From the IMG/VR virus record IMGVR_UViG_3300008108_000162, positions 1-42,885 of that record: DNA of 42,885 bases; one strand, 5' to 3'. Position 1 is the stretch's first letter. Each line of letters starts with the position of its first letter. Positions 35,801 to 41,342 of this stretch are shown here, one piece after another. The translations under genes and the position numbers were made by a program. The DNA comes from a virus. The notes under the pieces are model-generated. The model was given only the letters and a program-made list of their open reading frames with translations, had not been told where the DNA came from and did no database searches.

Positions 35801-37853
35801 TGTTAATCACACCTTTGTTATAATCAAATCTATTATCAATAGTTTCAATTAGTTGAGTTCTTATAAAGAATGGATAATCTATACCACCAATAGCTTCAGA
35901 AGCACTTACATAAAATTTGTAAGTTTCACCTCTGTATAATGTTATTGTAGGATTTGCACCCACACCATCCCATTGATATGATGAACTATTATTGTTTGTA
36001 ATAGTATAACTTCTTCTATGGTCATTTGGAATTGGTAAAATATTACTTCCAGTTCCATTTGATAAAATATTATAAATTATACTAAATGAAGAACTTACTT
36101 TATTAAGTACTAATAACGATGATGAAATTCCTGTTTTAAATGGAACTTCACTACCAACGTATATACTAGCACTATTAGATGCTGTAAGTGCTGGAATAGC
36201 CGATACTCCATTTTTTATAATATTAATTATGGTTTCAAATGATTGAGAAACAGAAGATGATAAATAAGATGGTGCACCCAAATCATCAACTACTTCATTT
36301 GTAATTTTTACACCCAAATCAGCTGATGCTGTAAATTTAAAAGAGCCCGTACCATTAGCGAATATACTTAACAATACACCATAAGATGAACTGATTGAAT
36401 TTAAATCTTCAATAGAAGCAGATAATGATGATGTTAATTGAGAAGCTCCTAAAATATTATATGGAGAATCCGCACCATATCCTTTATTAGAACTTTTTGC
36501 TAATAATGTAGGAAAATCAGAAGTACCGTTTTCAACAATAGCAGAAATAAGTTTGTAATCAGCTGAAATTTCTTCAGCAGCTGTTGATGATAATGTTACA
36601 TTTGATGAAGTAGTATATTGTGGAAACTGCGAAGGTGATGATAAACGAATACCTTCGGCAGTATTTAAAGTTGTTACTTCAGGTAATGCATCTAGTCCTC
36701 TATTTAATACATCTACAACAACACTCCAGCTAGCTCTAACCGCATCTCTTGCAGATGTATTACCACCACTACCAGAAATAAAACGAGAACCAGAAGCATA
36801 CATACCATACAAACCAAATGAAATGTTTGAGTTGTTTAGTGTAGCATGCCCACCATTGTTTACTCTAATAGCATAATATGAGAAGTTATTAAAGAAAGAT
36901 ACCAGCTGAATAAAACCTCTACCATTTACCAAACACCCCACACCATTTGGAGAAATTTGCGTATAGGCATCCAATACCATTGAAGCAAGTGGAGAATCTG
37001 GATTAATTACATCACCATTAACATAAAGACCTCCACCACCCGGCGGAATTTCTTCATAAAGTTCGGTAAATGAATTCTCTTGGTTAGAAATTTGCGAGCA
37101 GTTTTGAACGTATGGTGAAGTTGTAATAAATGCACCAGGTTGAAAAGCTACCGCAAATCCTTTTTCGGGATTTATTTGGTCTGGAAATAATCTCAAGCCA
37201 CCCATAGTAACCTCCGCAATATAACAACCAGAGTTTACATAAAATAGGTCTTCTGTGGGATTCTTAGCGTTAATTTTGGTAATACGCAAACCAGCACCCC
37301 AAATGGTTGTATTCTTAGGAAGAATCACAGGATTATCCTCTAAATACGTTCCTGCTTGTACCTTAATAACATATCCATTAGATATTGAACCAGTATCAAA
37401 ACCATATCTACCATCATACCCCGGAGATGCTAATGCTGCTGCCCTCTTAATTGTACGAAGTGGGTATTGAATTGTTCTACCATCGTTTGTATCATCACCA
37501 TCAGTTGAAGATACATAAAGTGTAGGTTGGTTAGCACCAAAATCTTTGGCAAGAATACCAGCATATCTTTGAGTATCTTCTGCTAAAATTGTATTAGAAG
37601 ATGTAATTGATAAAACAGTCTCAGGTGCACCTACTCTTAAATTTCCATCAATTGTTAGCGAACCGCTTAAAAATACAGAAGCTGTAATTTCACTTTTTGA
37701 ACCAGTATCATTTCCTAAAAAGAAACTTTTAGAAACAAAAAGAGAACCTGAAATAACAGCATCATTTCCAAGAAATAAATTTTCCTGAACAGTAAGCGAA
37801 CCAGTTATATTCTGTTGTTCTTCAATTTGTTTACGAGGTATCAATCTTGCCAT
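23817..37853 (-). CDS. Giant virion structural protein: beta-helix-like N-terminus plus 25 Cys-Arg-Asp repeats
   Basis: This uninterrupted 4678-residue protein is the largest here. Residues 1-100 carry fibre-type 'GSLTV/GSLFVSK' strands. Residues about 110-380 resemble right-handed beta-helix regions of cyanophage fibres ('YVSSTDGDDTNDGRT', 'TIWGAGLRITKI', a glycine-rich turn ladder). Residues about 614-718 are a degenerate cupredoxin-like domain. From about 780 to 4540 there are 25 copies of a ~105-residue repeat built on 'FIQNETIAYLSSSW', 'CRRDVGYIIDAVATDLLYGGN' and 'QTLDGI.YA..LAQKVI'. These are interspersed with about 25 copies of a second ~60-residue repeat ending in 'NGTGSLPTLV'. The last 120 residues ('ELGGGRIFFTSGNQDGDFRI') resemble the ends of T4-like cyanophage structural proteins. 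It is probably a tail-associated fibre or whisker; no enzymatic motif is visible. It is coupled to the gene before it. Confidence 0.85.
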   Translation of the reverse strand: MARLIPRKQIEEQQNITGSLTVQENLFLGNDAVISGSLFVSKSFFLGNDTGSKSEITASVFLSGSLTIDGNLRVGAPETVLSITSSNTILAEDTQRYAGILAKDFGANQPTLYVSSTDGDDTNDGRTIQYPLRTIKRAAALASPGYDGRYGFDTGSISNGYVIKVQAGTYLEDNPVILPKNTTIWGAGLRITKINAKNPTEDLFYVNSGCYIAEVTMGGLRLFPDQINPEKGFAVAFQPGAFITTSPYVQNCSQISNQENSFTELYEEIPPGGGGLYVNGDVINPDSPLASMVLDAYTQISPNGVGCLVNGRGFIQLVSFFNNFSYYAIRVNNGGHATLNNSNISFGLYGMYASGSRFISGSGGNTSARDAVRASWSVVVDVLNRGLDALPEVTTLNTAEGIRLSSPSQFPQYTTSSNVTLSSTAAEEISADYKLISAIVENGTSDFPTLLAKSSNKGYGADSPYNILGASQLTSSLSASIEDLNSISSSYGVLLSIFANGTGSFKFTASADLGVKITNEVVDDLGAPSYLSSSVSQSFETIINIIKNGVSAIPALTASNSASIYVGSEVPFKTGISSSLLVLNKVSSSFSIIYNILSNGTGSNILPIPNDHRRSYTITNNNSSSYQWDGVGANPTITLYRGETYKFYVSASEAIGGIDYPFFIRTQLIETIDNRFDYNKGVINNGDSVGNITFAVPYDAPNTLYYTSQINNTLSGKFNIINNSETPFDLIKNTVTFPKTISGSLEPTQNVDILNAYEILTGSKSFIQEEVINYVSSSWSNIYYDEITCRRDVGHLINAVCQDLLYGGNNNSITAGRFYYEYPSEATTTQKEPTKTAVKYAAGLAENLVKNITFTKIDDNPYLQEKYNVAENLKINKPFIQNETIAFLSSSWSNFLYNETKCKRDVGYIVDAVITDLKYGGNERAREAGRFYYLYPSLAIVEGDGDSEGQLGQTLDGMRYAAGVSVNLVKNKTFNEPSASTQSAYNLLRQNKSIIQNETIQYVNVAFPQLKYNQDKCRRDVGYILDAVSTDLLYGGNERSVIAGRYYYDYPSVATSIQKRETIAGIRYAKIIGDFIVQNIILETPRIVNNDEKNIKVSSFENITSSFSGTTTQQNSISSSFAIIEGIVKRGISAIPSILALNTGLNWNSGNPLNVTTGSQITSSYVTPNEINTIDRNFNIVSNIIDNGIGAEPVFTSSISGLKKITNIEQIFGAAVSADLTSSISSSFGYVVRIVSGGLSQTSSLLIPNTSESIKVTSTPQWLSSNVGTNTQTASISSSFGLVINVITNGTSVLPTLVQNTAANIKVTNANQYISASHAASGSDITFISSSISKVTQIIETGNVDLFAKQLYTSSINTYNTKAAYEILKNNISFIQDETIAYLSSSWSTASYNEAKCRRDVGLIISGAAEDLIWNANSASIVNGQFYYEYPSQAQYAQLNQTLDGINYASRLAQKLIQNISFSLPSTAVSASNALLVNNKEFIQNETIAYLSSSWGSFEYNESTCKRDVGYVIDAVRTDLVYGGNERSRLAGLYYFLYPSEATGSQLLQTTDGLKYASRLAQKIVSGSIFQSANSDKLEASNLLRKNKALIAAEVVEYVSSSWSGVQYDEVKCKRDVGYIIDAVRTDLVYGGNERTTIAGEFYYLYPSAATIGGEPSTTQQLDPTTTGIEYANALSQQIILGNVLSKPSDSVLAARKLVKDNRTLIQQNTLDYINDTYPSLNYIQSKCFRDVGFIIDGVLTDLVYGGNERSITSGRFYYKYPSLATTDQNTETLDGVNFAKDLSKLIAIGGKSVEDGFDIVAKIIESGSSVAPTLVTNTENGIKKTNELQFKISNSANTSDKLIVSSSFGNVINIIDKGLSAIPTLVSSSAKGVARIAGSQITSSNSVDVQQIEKVSSSFAIVLDIVENGTGSLPNIVLNTNDNVKTTLTSQYITSSFAGTQNEANIISSSFGLVMGILASTNTASLLSTLNLSTSSYTSATSASNSFYAYNLLKQNIGFIQDETISYLSSSWSTASYNEAKCRRDVGLIISGAAEDLLFNSFSSSVVNGKFYLEYPSQAQGAQLNQTLDGIRYASGLVQKIVQNTIFQTASLSNQTAYNLLLDNKYWIQNQTIAKINSDLSLQSYNEETCKRDVGYIIDAIATDILYGGNQRSVEAGKFYYLYPSQATGSQLEQTLEGIDYARILADSVVKNTYVYTQYTASIFVQPTDYLKVNTGFDIVIDIISNGTGSIPTIVNNAKGLVKRSNQTQFVSTASISETYKNVANSSFDIILDIVENGTGSLPTLIKNTTNVVKITNSNQYSSSAILSSSYFGNPLNSVSASFDKIINILENGTGSLPTLVLNTNQNIKVTGTPQYISGSSATTTESNLISASISIVTNVIANGTNSTLSTLSLPTSSYATAVSNDNRWIAYGILKNNISFIQDETIAYLSSSWSTASYDEAKCRRDVGLIISGAAEDLVFNSNSASVVNGKFYYEYPSQAQGAQLNQTLDGIFYASQLAQKVIRNVVFNLPTSQSNVAYDLLKYNKEFIQNEVIEYISSSWSTKQYNQNTCKRDVGYILDSVATDIKWGGNERSIKSGIYYYLYPSAATGSQLKETVTGIKYAKNLADRLLRNQQFIKVSQNKLQTKELIAQNKNFIANEVIAYVSASWNGFYYNEETCKRDVGYILDAVATDIVYGGNERSIEAGKYYYIEPSTATSTQLGPTLSGITYAKNIVQEVLNNKVFASSSLSKQTAFELLRNNKELIQTETIGFLNSAWSFFEYSESKCRRDIGYILDAVATDILYGGNEASARAGEYYYLYPSLATVEGDGNESGQKDQTLDGIKFAKGISVKIANNELLQKPTISEIATHELLNKNKKFIQKETIAFLSSSWVGINNFQFNEASCSRDVAYIIDNVATDLVYGGNERSSKAGQYYYLYPSAAVYTGSVSPTSTEQKGPTLDGVGFAAGISQKVISNQILIKPTEYVQSAYSLMVYNREFIQNETIQFIDAFYPYLVYNREKCRRDVGYIVNNVATDLWYGGNQRSIIAGDYYYRYPSKATKTEQVKETVAGVDYAKALSKKIVQNIKLSAPTVKSNIDGNIKIGTINQYTSSINAGISEINFVSSSVSIVTKVIENGLATLPTFVGNGVNAIKVTHEPIVSSSVSASSVEVGITTASFELIKDIIYNGSASLPDALANNFNYGFELSTPTLLHISSYNQILGSGSYNSQTSSLSSSFATVINIINGGTGSIPAIVTNTSASIKTTSVTQILPLVSGSEYQKGRISNLFGNVLNIVENGVSVIPTPILNTSASFKVTNTNQIRLVDGVNRDLQSKLVSSSFGVVIDVLLNSGTSSISYVGPQATSNTNTKITSSYNLLINNTDLIVNETIAYMSSSWSSFYYDEAKCRRDVGLIVSGAAFDLLYGGNSASLTNGKFYYDYPSQATTTQLDQTITALKFASGVAQKAIKSTLMYHISESAWYSQATSASYTSLLANKGFIQSESIAYVSSSWQDFLYNEASCSRDIGYIIDAVATDLLYGGNERSIVAGRYYYDYPSQATDSQLEPTLTGVRYAKGLAMRVISGSLLTAPDAATQYAYNLLKSNKVFLQEETIGFVNAKWQDLDYIESKCRRDTGYIIDAVATDLLYGGNEKSAKAGEFYYLYPSLAITSAQKSETVQAVDYARRFAQSVVNSISIAEPQPILNTSNNIKVTATTQYTSSNASSAYEVNRVSSSFAVVTNIVENGLGVIPTLVANTSESIKFTNTSQYLSSSFGTDYEASLISSSISIVTNIIANGIGVAGSPVNYSSPSTASNVWYAYNLLKENIGFIQNETIAYISSSWSTASYDESKCKRDVGLIISGAAEDMLFGVDSASIVNGKFYFESASQATTSQLNFTLDGIFFASKMAQKVLQNVQYQTASLERTNAWTLLNQNKPFIQNETIAYISSSWVTGSNTTSSFVYDESKCKRDVGYILDAVATDIYYGGNERTITAGKYYFLYPSSATGSQLDETLDGIRYAGQLAQKVIVNTLFVTASAHASASHALMKQNKPFIQAEVLSYITSSWNEFTYSLDRCKRDVGYIIDAVATDILYGGNERSAKAGTYYYIYSSLATGSQKEQTVNAINFAKDVAVNIIKNTTFTTASQSVSASVELLRNNRQFIQEETLQYLTASWSTFNYNQEKCRRDVGYIIDGVVTDLLYGGTERTYMSAEFYYKYPSKATLLGDGDGDGQLKQTVEGINYASRVAQKVIQNILFVTASQQVSASFDLLRKNKPFIAAETIAYVSSSWSGVYYNQASCSRDVGYLIDAAATDLLYGGTERSVTAGSYYFAFPSKATKAGVPSEANQLDPTITGVRWAGRLSSKVVLNPKFEQPSASLVSTVDLLKFNKTLIQKETITFLSSSWSTLQYNETSCSRDLGFIIDAIRTDLVYGGNERSIEAGSYYYRIPSVAIYESYTDNGTIGQKKQTVDGINFARGISEKLVTNTQLTYLAPSTKRRQAAVRLLSGKEELKQRAIGYTNGAFPYLVYNEASCSRDTGLIVDACATDLLYGGNERAIAAASSYYNGQFGNADEVIFKQRLETLETNRYLRTRAEFITAGAPLEEFGSLIVATGIDYSYNGAGVTFKALPPNQGGSGVANPIYEITELGGGRIFFTSGNQDGDFRIGTGLSINQATGTLVGRTFSKSLFSLVTPFSLALQI
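24250..35560 (-). repeat. 25 tandem/interspersed Cys-Arg-Asp protein repeats
   Basis: Each copy encodes a Cys followed by Arg/Lys/Ser/Phe-Arg-Asp-hydrophobic-Gly/Ala, then typically 'DAVATDLLYGGNERS' and a Tyr-rich 'YYYLYPS'. I counted 25 copies by eye. A variant with 'GLIISGAA' replacing 'GYIIDAVA' occurs five times (near 33650, 31765, 30500, 27670, 26340), always as the first copy after a block of the second repeat type. The array is therefore organised in higher-order blocks. The copies have diverged in DNA sequence, so this is an old expansion and not a simple assembly artefact. Confidence 0.85.
35700..36010 (-). other. Degenerate cupredoxin-like domain in the giant repeat protein
   Basis: Residues about 614-718 of the 4678-residue protein. 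'NPTITLYRGETYKFYV', 'GVINNGDSVGNITF' and 'APNTLYYTSQINNTLSG' align with the two fibre cupredoxin-like domains, but GHPF is DYPF and C-x-x-H-x-x-M is S-Q-I-N-N-T-L. All four putative copper ligands are therefore replaced. Confidence 0.6.
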
Positions 37854-38236
37854 TATACTACTTCTGCTATTTTACCTTTGATTTCAAAATCTGATACCTT
37901 AACTTCATTTGGAAGTCTTGTAATATCAGCTATAAAAGTAACAATTATATTATTTTCAACTACTTCAACAGAATATCTATCTTGTGGTTGTTTTACTCCA
38001 AATAAATATATATCAATGTAATCTTTAACATTATCTATCTCTAATAAATCTACAATAAATCTCTTATTAATCAATGTTAATGTAAAATATATTTCTTCAT
38101 TTACTGAAATAGTATCAGGTTTATATGAATATATAAAAGTATCGGTATTGACTTTAATTACAAAATCTTTAAACCCAAGTCTATCTCTCAACTTTTGCGT
38201 AGTATCAATGTTTATATTTGGAACTTTTCTTCTCAT
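37853..38236 (-). CDS. Small virion protein of unknown function, related C-terminal domain
   Basis: This 127-residue protein is not recognised by family. Its first half has beta-like segments ('DFVIKVNTDTFIYSY', 'EEIYFTLTLINKRF'). Residues 72-127 ('DYIDIYLFGVKQPQDRYSVEV..NNIIVTF' to 'FEIKGKIAEVV') follow the same strand pattern as the C-termini of the two genes before it. It overlaps the preceding gene by 4 nt, and its stop overlaps the start of the giant 4678-residue gene as TAATG, so it should be translated at a coupled rate with that fibre-like protein. A connector between tail and fibre is possible but unproven. Confidence 0.7.
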   Translation of the reverse strand: MRRKVPNINIDTTQKLRDRLGFKDFVIKVNTDTFIYSYKPDTISVNEEIYFTLTLINKRFIVDLLEIDNVKDYIDIYLFGVKQPQDRYSVEVVENNIIVTFIADITRLPNEVKVSDFEIKGKIAEVV

Positions 38237-38589
38237 TTAATATTTTCTAAATCTCCATTTATTTTTATTTCATCTGTATCATCCAATTTATATGGATTTC
38301 CAAAACGGTCAAAAGGTGGAAAATTAATTTTTTTAAAATTTATATAAAAATCATTTTCTATTTGCTCTTGAACGTAATCATTTTCAGATATAAATAATCC
38401 ATTTATAAAAACATCAAATCTTGCGGAAGGTTTTCTATATTCTTCTAATTCCGAAAAAAGTGTTTTTATTCTAACGTTTTCTGCTTTAAAAATCCAATAA
38501 TTGGGATTGTTTAAATCGTGAGAAAATAATTCAAACTCATTTGGTTCGTTTATTTCCTTCATAATATTTTTTAACTGTCTAATATTCAT
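38233..38589 (-). CDS. Small virion protein of unknown function with shared C-terminal beta domain
   Basis: I do not recognise this 118-residue protein. Residues 1-50 look helical and acidic. Residues 57-118 form a beta-rich domain, 'RFDVFINGLFIS..DY' to 'DEIKINGDLENIK', whose pattern matches the end of the upstream gp15-like protein and of the downstream 127-residue protein. It sits in the neck/tail operon, 1 nt after the gp15-like gene, and its last codons overlap the next start by 4 nt (ATGA). A structural or assembly role at the neck or tail is likely from context only. Confidence 0.7.
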   Translation of the reverse strand: MNIRQLKNIMKEINEPNEFELFSHDLNNPNYWIFKAENVRIKTLFSELEEYRKPSARFDVFINGLFISENDYVQEQIENDFYINFKKINFPPFDRFGNPYKLDDTDEIKINGDLENIK

Positions 38590-38590
38590 A

Positions 38591-39652
38591 TTATAATTCT
38601 TGGAATTTTCCAGTTATACCAACCTCATCGTTTGCTTCTATTGCAAATCCCAATCCGCTAAAAGTAAAAAGTATTTCGTTTGTAGCACCATTATATGAAT
38701 ATGTGTATAAAGATGGTGAAATAAAATCTCCATTTATATAAATTCTAAACCAATTAGCTGTATCAAAAACTCCAATTAATTCCGAAGGTAGTATTGGTTT
38801 TTTTACATTTATTAATTTCACTGTTGTTGAATTAACAAATATTGCCATTTGTGAACCTCTAACAGCAATAAAATCAATAACCTGTGCATATTCATTATAA
38901 AGAGATGGATTTACAAAAAGATTGCCTGTTAAATCGGTTTCCACACCAAAAACAATTCTTTTTGGAGTTCTTGTTTTTTTAATTACCGGCTTTTCATTAT
39001 AAGTTTCTGGAAGTAGATATGCATTAGCTACCATAGTAAAAGTTGTTCTAATTATTCTTTCACTACCAGAACCAACTTCTTGCTGATTATCAAATGAATC
39101 TATTTTTACTTTGAATTTGTAGCCATCCTCTTTACCCCAATATCTATCAGTTGCAAATTGAAATGCTTCAACTATTTTATTCATATGTTCAGTATATGAA
39201 GTCCAAATCATTACTTCATAAGTTACAGTTACATAATCGGGTACATTTACACTATACAAATCATAAGATGGTGATGCGTTGTTTTGCAAACTAAATCTTT
39301 CATATCTATTTTTTGGAGAATATTTTTTAAAAGTTGTTATTTTATTTACTTCTTTAAAATTTGCCATTAAATCGTTTCTCTCAATAGAATTTCTTTTAAA
39401 CATTATTAAAGGTATTTGTATTCTACCTCTAGAATCTCTTAAATACCCATCTTTTCTAGCACTATTCCACCTTTCCGCATTACCATATAATAGTGGTACT
39501 TTTATTTTAGTACTATTTTCTTCAACTTCAGGTATTATTACAGATGTCATATATTCTGCAATAGTAGTATCTATATCAATAAGTTTTACACCTTTGATAT
39601 ATTCTTTTTCTACTGAAATTTGATTGGCTCTATTTGTTTCTTTCTTATCCAT
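38591..39652 (-). CDS. Tail terminator / proximal sheath stabiliser, T4 gp15-like
   Basis: It is expected to cap the tail tube and sheath and bind the neck. The order of motifs follows T4 gp15: a core with 'IKVPLLYGNAERW' (compare IRVPITYASKEH in gp15), then 'IQIPLIMFKR', 'VTYEVMIWTSYTEHMNKIVE' (compare YELSIFTRYEDDMFQIVEQ), and 'IIRTTFTMVANAYLLP' (compare WSLTFEVNGWMYP). The protein is 353 residues against 272 in T4. The extra length includes a C-terminal domain (residues about 300-353) with 'FRIYINGDFIS...Y' that recurs at the ends of the next two proteins. It is coupled to the gp14-like gene (TAATG) and separated from the next gene by 1 nt. Confidence 0.68.
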   Translation of the reverse strand: MDKKETNRANQISVEKEYIKGVKLIDIDTTIAEYMTSVIIPEVEENSTKIKVPLLYGNAERWNSARKDGYLRDSRGRIQIPLIMFKRNSIERNDLMANFKEVNKITTFKKYSPKNRYERFSLQNNASPSYDLYSVNVPDYVTVTYEVMIWTSYTEHMNKIVEAFQFATDRYWGKEDGYKFKVKIDSFDNQQEVGSGSERIIRTTFTMVANAYLLPETYNEKPVIKKTRTPKRIVFGVETDLTGNLFVNPSLYNEYAQVIDFIAVRGSQMAIFVNSTTVKLINVKKPILPSELIGVFDTANWFRIYINGDFISPSLYTYSYNGATNEILFTFSGLGFAIEANDEVGITGKFQEL

Positions 39653-40113
39653 TATATTACTCTCATTTCAGTTTGAATATTACTTCTTCTAGTCATAAAG
39701 GTAGAACATATAACAGAGAATCTTTCATCTTCACCAACTCTACCACCAACTAAAAAATCTTCAGTTACATTATCAATTTCAAAATACCCATCGTTATGAA
39801 AAATAATATCACCAACTTCTGGATAAAAATCTTTTTCTTTTAACGTAAATCTATTAAATCTAAATTGTACGTTTTGATTTGCATCAGAACCAAATCCTTC
39901 ATAATTTGCTGTTGTTTCATCTCTTTGAATTATTGCTGTACATTCAACTCCTTGATAATATGTTTTACTAAGAGACTCTCCATAAAGATTTGTTTTTGAA
40001 TCTTCAATGACAAGTTTATATAGAACTACTGCAGTTTCTATAACAGCATCTACTAATTCCTTAGATATTCCTTCAAAGAATTTTATATCTCTTGCTAATG
40101 CAAATCTTGCCAT
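39652..40113 (-). CDS. Neck protein, T4 gp14-like
   Basis: This is a probable second neck component. Its 153 residues include a helical N-terminus (residues 1-40), a 'NLYGESLSKTYY' segment and a beta-rich core ('FYPEVGDIIFHNDGYFEIDNV', residues about 96-116). The gp14-like proteins of T4-type phages likewise carry an LYGE motif followed by a domain describing oil-like 'GD.I......FEI..V' strands. It is much shorter than T4 gp14 (256), so I rely mainly on position directly after the gp13-like gene and before the gp15-like gene, plus these motifs. Its stop overlaps the next start as TAATG, indicating translational coupling. Another small head-tail connector is possible. Confidence 0.55.
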   Translation of the reverse strand: MARFALARDIKFFEGISKELVDAVIETAVVLYKLVIEDSKTNLYGESLSKTYYQGVECTAIIQRDETTANYEGFGSDANQNVQFRFNRFTLKEKDFYPEVGDIIFHNDGYFEIDNVTEDFLVGGRVGEDERFSVICSTFMTRRSNIQTEMRVI

Positions 40114-40117
40114 AATA

Positions 40118-41284
40118 TTAACCTATATAAATTGGAAGTGGAACTTTTCGTAACATTTCTTGATGAGCATTTGTTTCTGTGTTTCTATTCTCAAATTGTT
40201 TAGTTCTACTTAGTTCTTCCAAAGTTTCTCTTAATTGTGTCATCAAAGCTTCCTTTTCAGTTTGTGCTTCACTTCGTAATGCCGCACCATCTAAACTGAT
40301 TTCTGAGCCCGGAATTGGGATATTAGAATATTTTTCTCTAACTGCTCCCAATAATTCTTTAACTAATGCTAAAGTATATTTTCTAATCCACTGTTTACCA
40401 ACATCATTAATTCCACCATATTCCATAAAATCATAAGGAATATCTGAATAATCAGAAATTACATTTGGTGTTATATTTGTAGAATTTTCTGTAAATTCAT
40501 CTTTTACAAAATAATCAAAATATAATTTTCCGTAAAGATTAATATGTTGTGAAGTTGGTTTTGGAAATACTCGGATTTTGCCATTTACAATATTAAAAGT
40601 AAATGCCGATTTTCTGAATTGGTCATTAAATTCAATTGCCTGAATTCTTAACATATCTTCAAATATTGGCATTAACACAAATTGTGCTGCCGGTGAGAAT
40701 GAACCAAATCCAAATTCATCAATTAAGTTTAAAGTACCTTGTCCACTTACTGAATAAGGGTCAAAAAATCTATTGATTGCAGGAACTGGTTCGTGGAATA
40801 CTTTTACAATTTCAATACGTTTTCCACTTTCAGAAACTGCTGCCCATAGAGTATCTAAATTATATTCCTGTTGACCAGGTACTAATTCAATGTATCCTTT
40901 TTTAATATCAGTATTTCCACCAACACCTGCTAAAGTTCCATATGCATCGGAAATAGAAATAAGTGTTGGGAGATTTGAACCCTGAACTAATTTGTTTGAT
41001 AAATTAGTATTTTTTAGTTTACCTCTAACTGTATCTAAATTATTTCTAATATTAAATTGGTTTACTTGTGCACCATATTCAGATACGGATTCTTCAAAGC
41101 AAGCGTAGAAATTCTCATCAATTAATTCTATATTTTGAATAGGATACCCCAATCTCCTAGCACACCAAAGTGCAACTTTAGGAGCATCTGTTTGAAATTC
41201 GTTATCACTATCATATATTCCAAAAGGTGTTTGTCCTGCAGAAAATGATGATGAGCCAGGATATATTAGTGTTTCTAATGCCAT
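40118..41284 (-). CDS. Neck protein, T4 gp13-like
   Basis: It probably forms, with gp14, the neck that closes the DNA-filled head and docks the tail. The N-terminal part has 'CARRLGYPIQNIELIDENFYACFEESVSEY', matching the gp13 pattern 'RLGaPv.NVEl...y.d.i..al..Y'. The C-terminal part has a W-I-R-K-Y-T-L-A-L-V-K helix, then KYSNIPIPG and 'LDGAALRSEA', which again follows T4 gp13 (W-x-K-R-Y..AL..K...KYxG..LPGG..LDG). At 388 residues it is longer than T4 gp13 (309). It is first in a compact operon, has no Shine-Dalgarno before its ATG, and is followed after 4 nt by the gp14-like gene, the T4 order. Confidence 0.78.
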   Translation of the reverse strand: MALETLIYPGSSSFSAGQTPFGIYDSDNEFQTDAPKVALWCARRLGYPIQNIELIDENFYACFEESVSEYGAQVNQFNIRNNLDTVRGKLKNTNLSNKLVQGSNLPTLISISDAYGTLAGVGGNTDIKKGYIELVPGQQEYNLDTLWAAVSESGKRIEIVKVFHEPVPAINRFFDPYSVSGQGTLNLIDEFGFGSFSPAAQFVLMPIFEDMLRIQAIEFNDQFRKSAFTFNIVNGKIRVFPKPTSQHINLYGKLYFDYFVKDEFTENSTNITPNVISDYSDIPYDFMEYGGINDVGKQWIRKYTLALVKELLGAVREKYSNIPIPGSEISLDGAALRSEAQTEKEALMTQLRETLEELSRTKQFENRNTETNAHQEMLRKVPLPIYIG

Positions 41285-41305
41285 TATAAGTAATTATTTT
41301 ACGTT

Positions 41306-41321
41306 ACCTATAAATATTAAT
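41306..41321 (-). promoter_or_regulatory. Candidate late promoter P1 for the neck operon
   Basis: The minus strand reads ATTAATATTTATAGGT. The same 16 nt occur upstream of the 3790-residue fibre gene (22835-22850), and the core TTWATATTTATA recurs at 10043 and 144. It lies between the capsid terminator and the gp13-like start, ending 24 nt before the ATG. No -35-like element is evident. The promoter role is inferred from position and recurrence. Confidence 0.5.
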
Positions 41322-41342
41322 TTATTGGAAAGGGGTAAAAAT

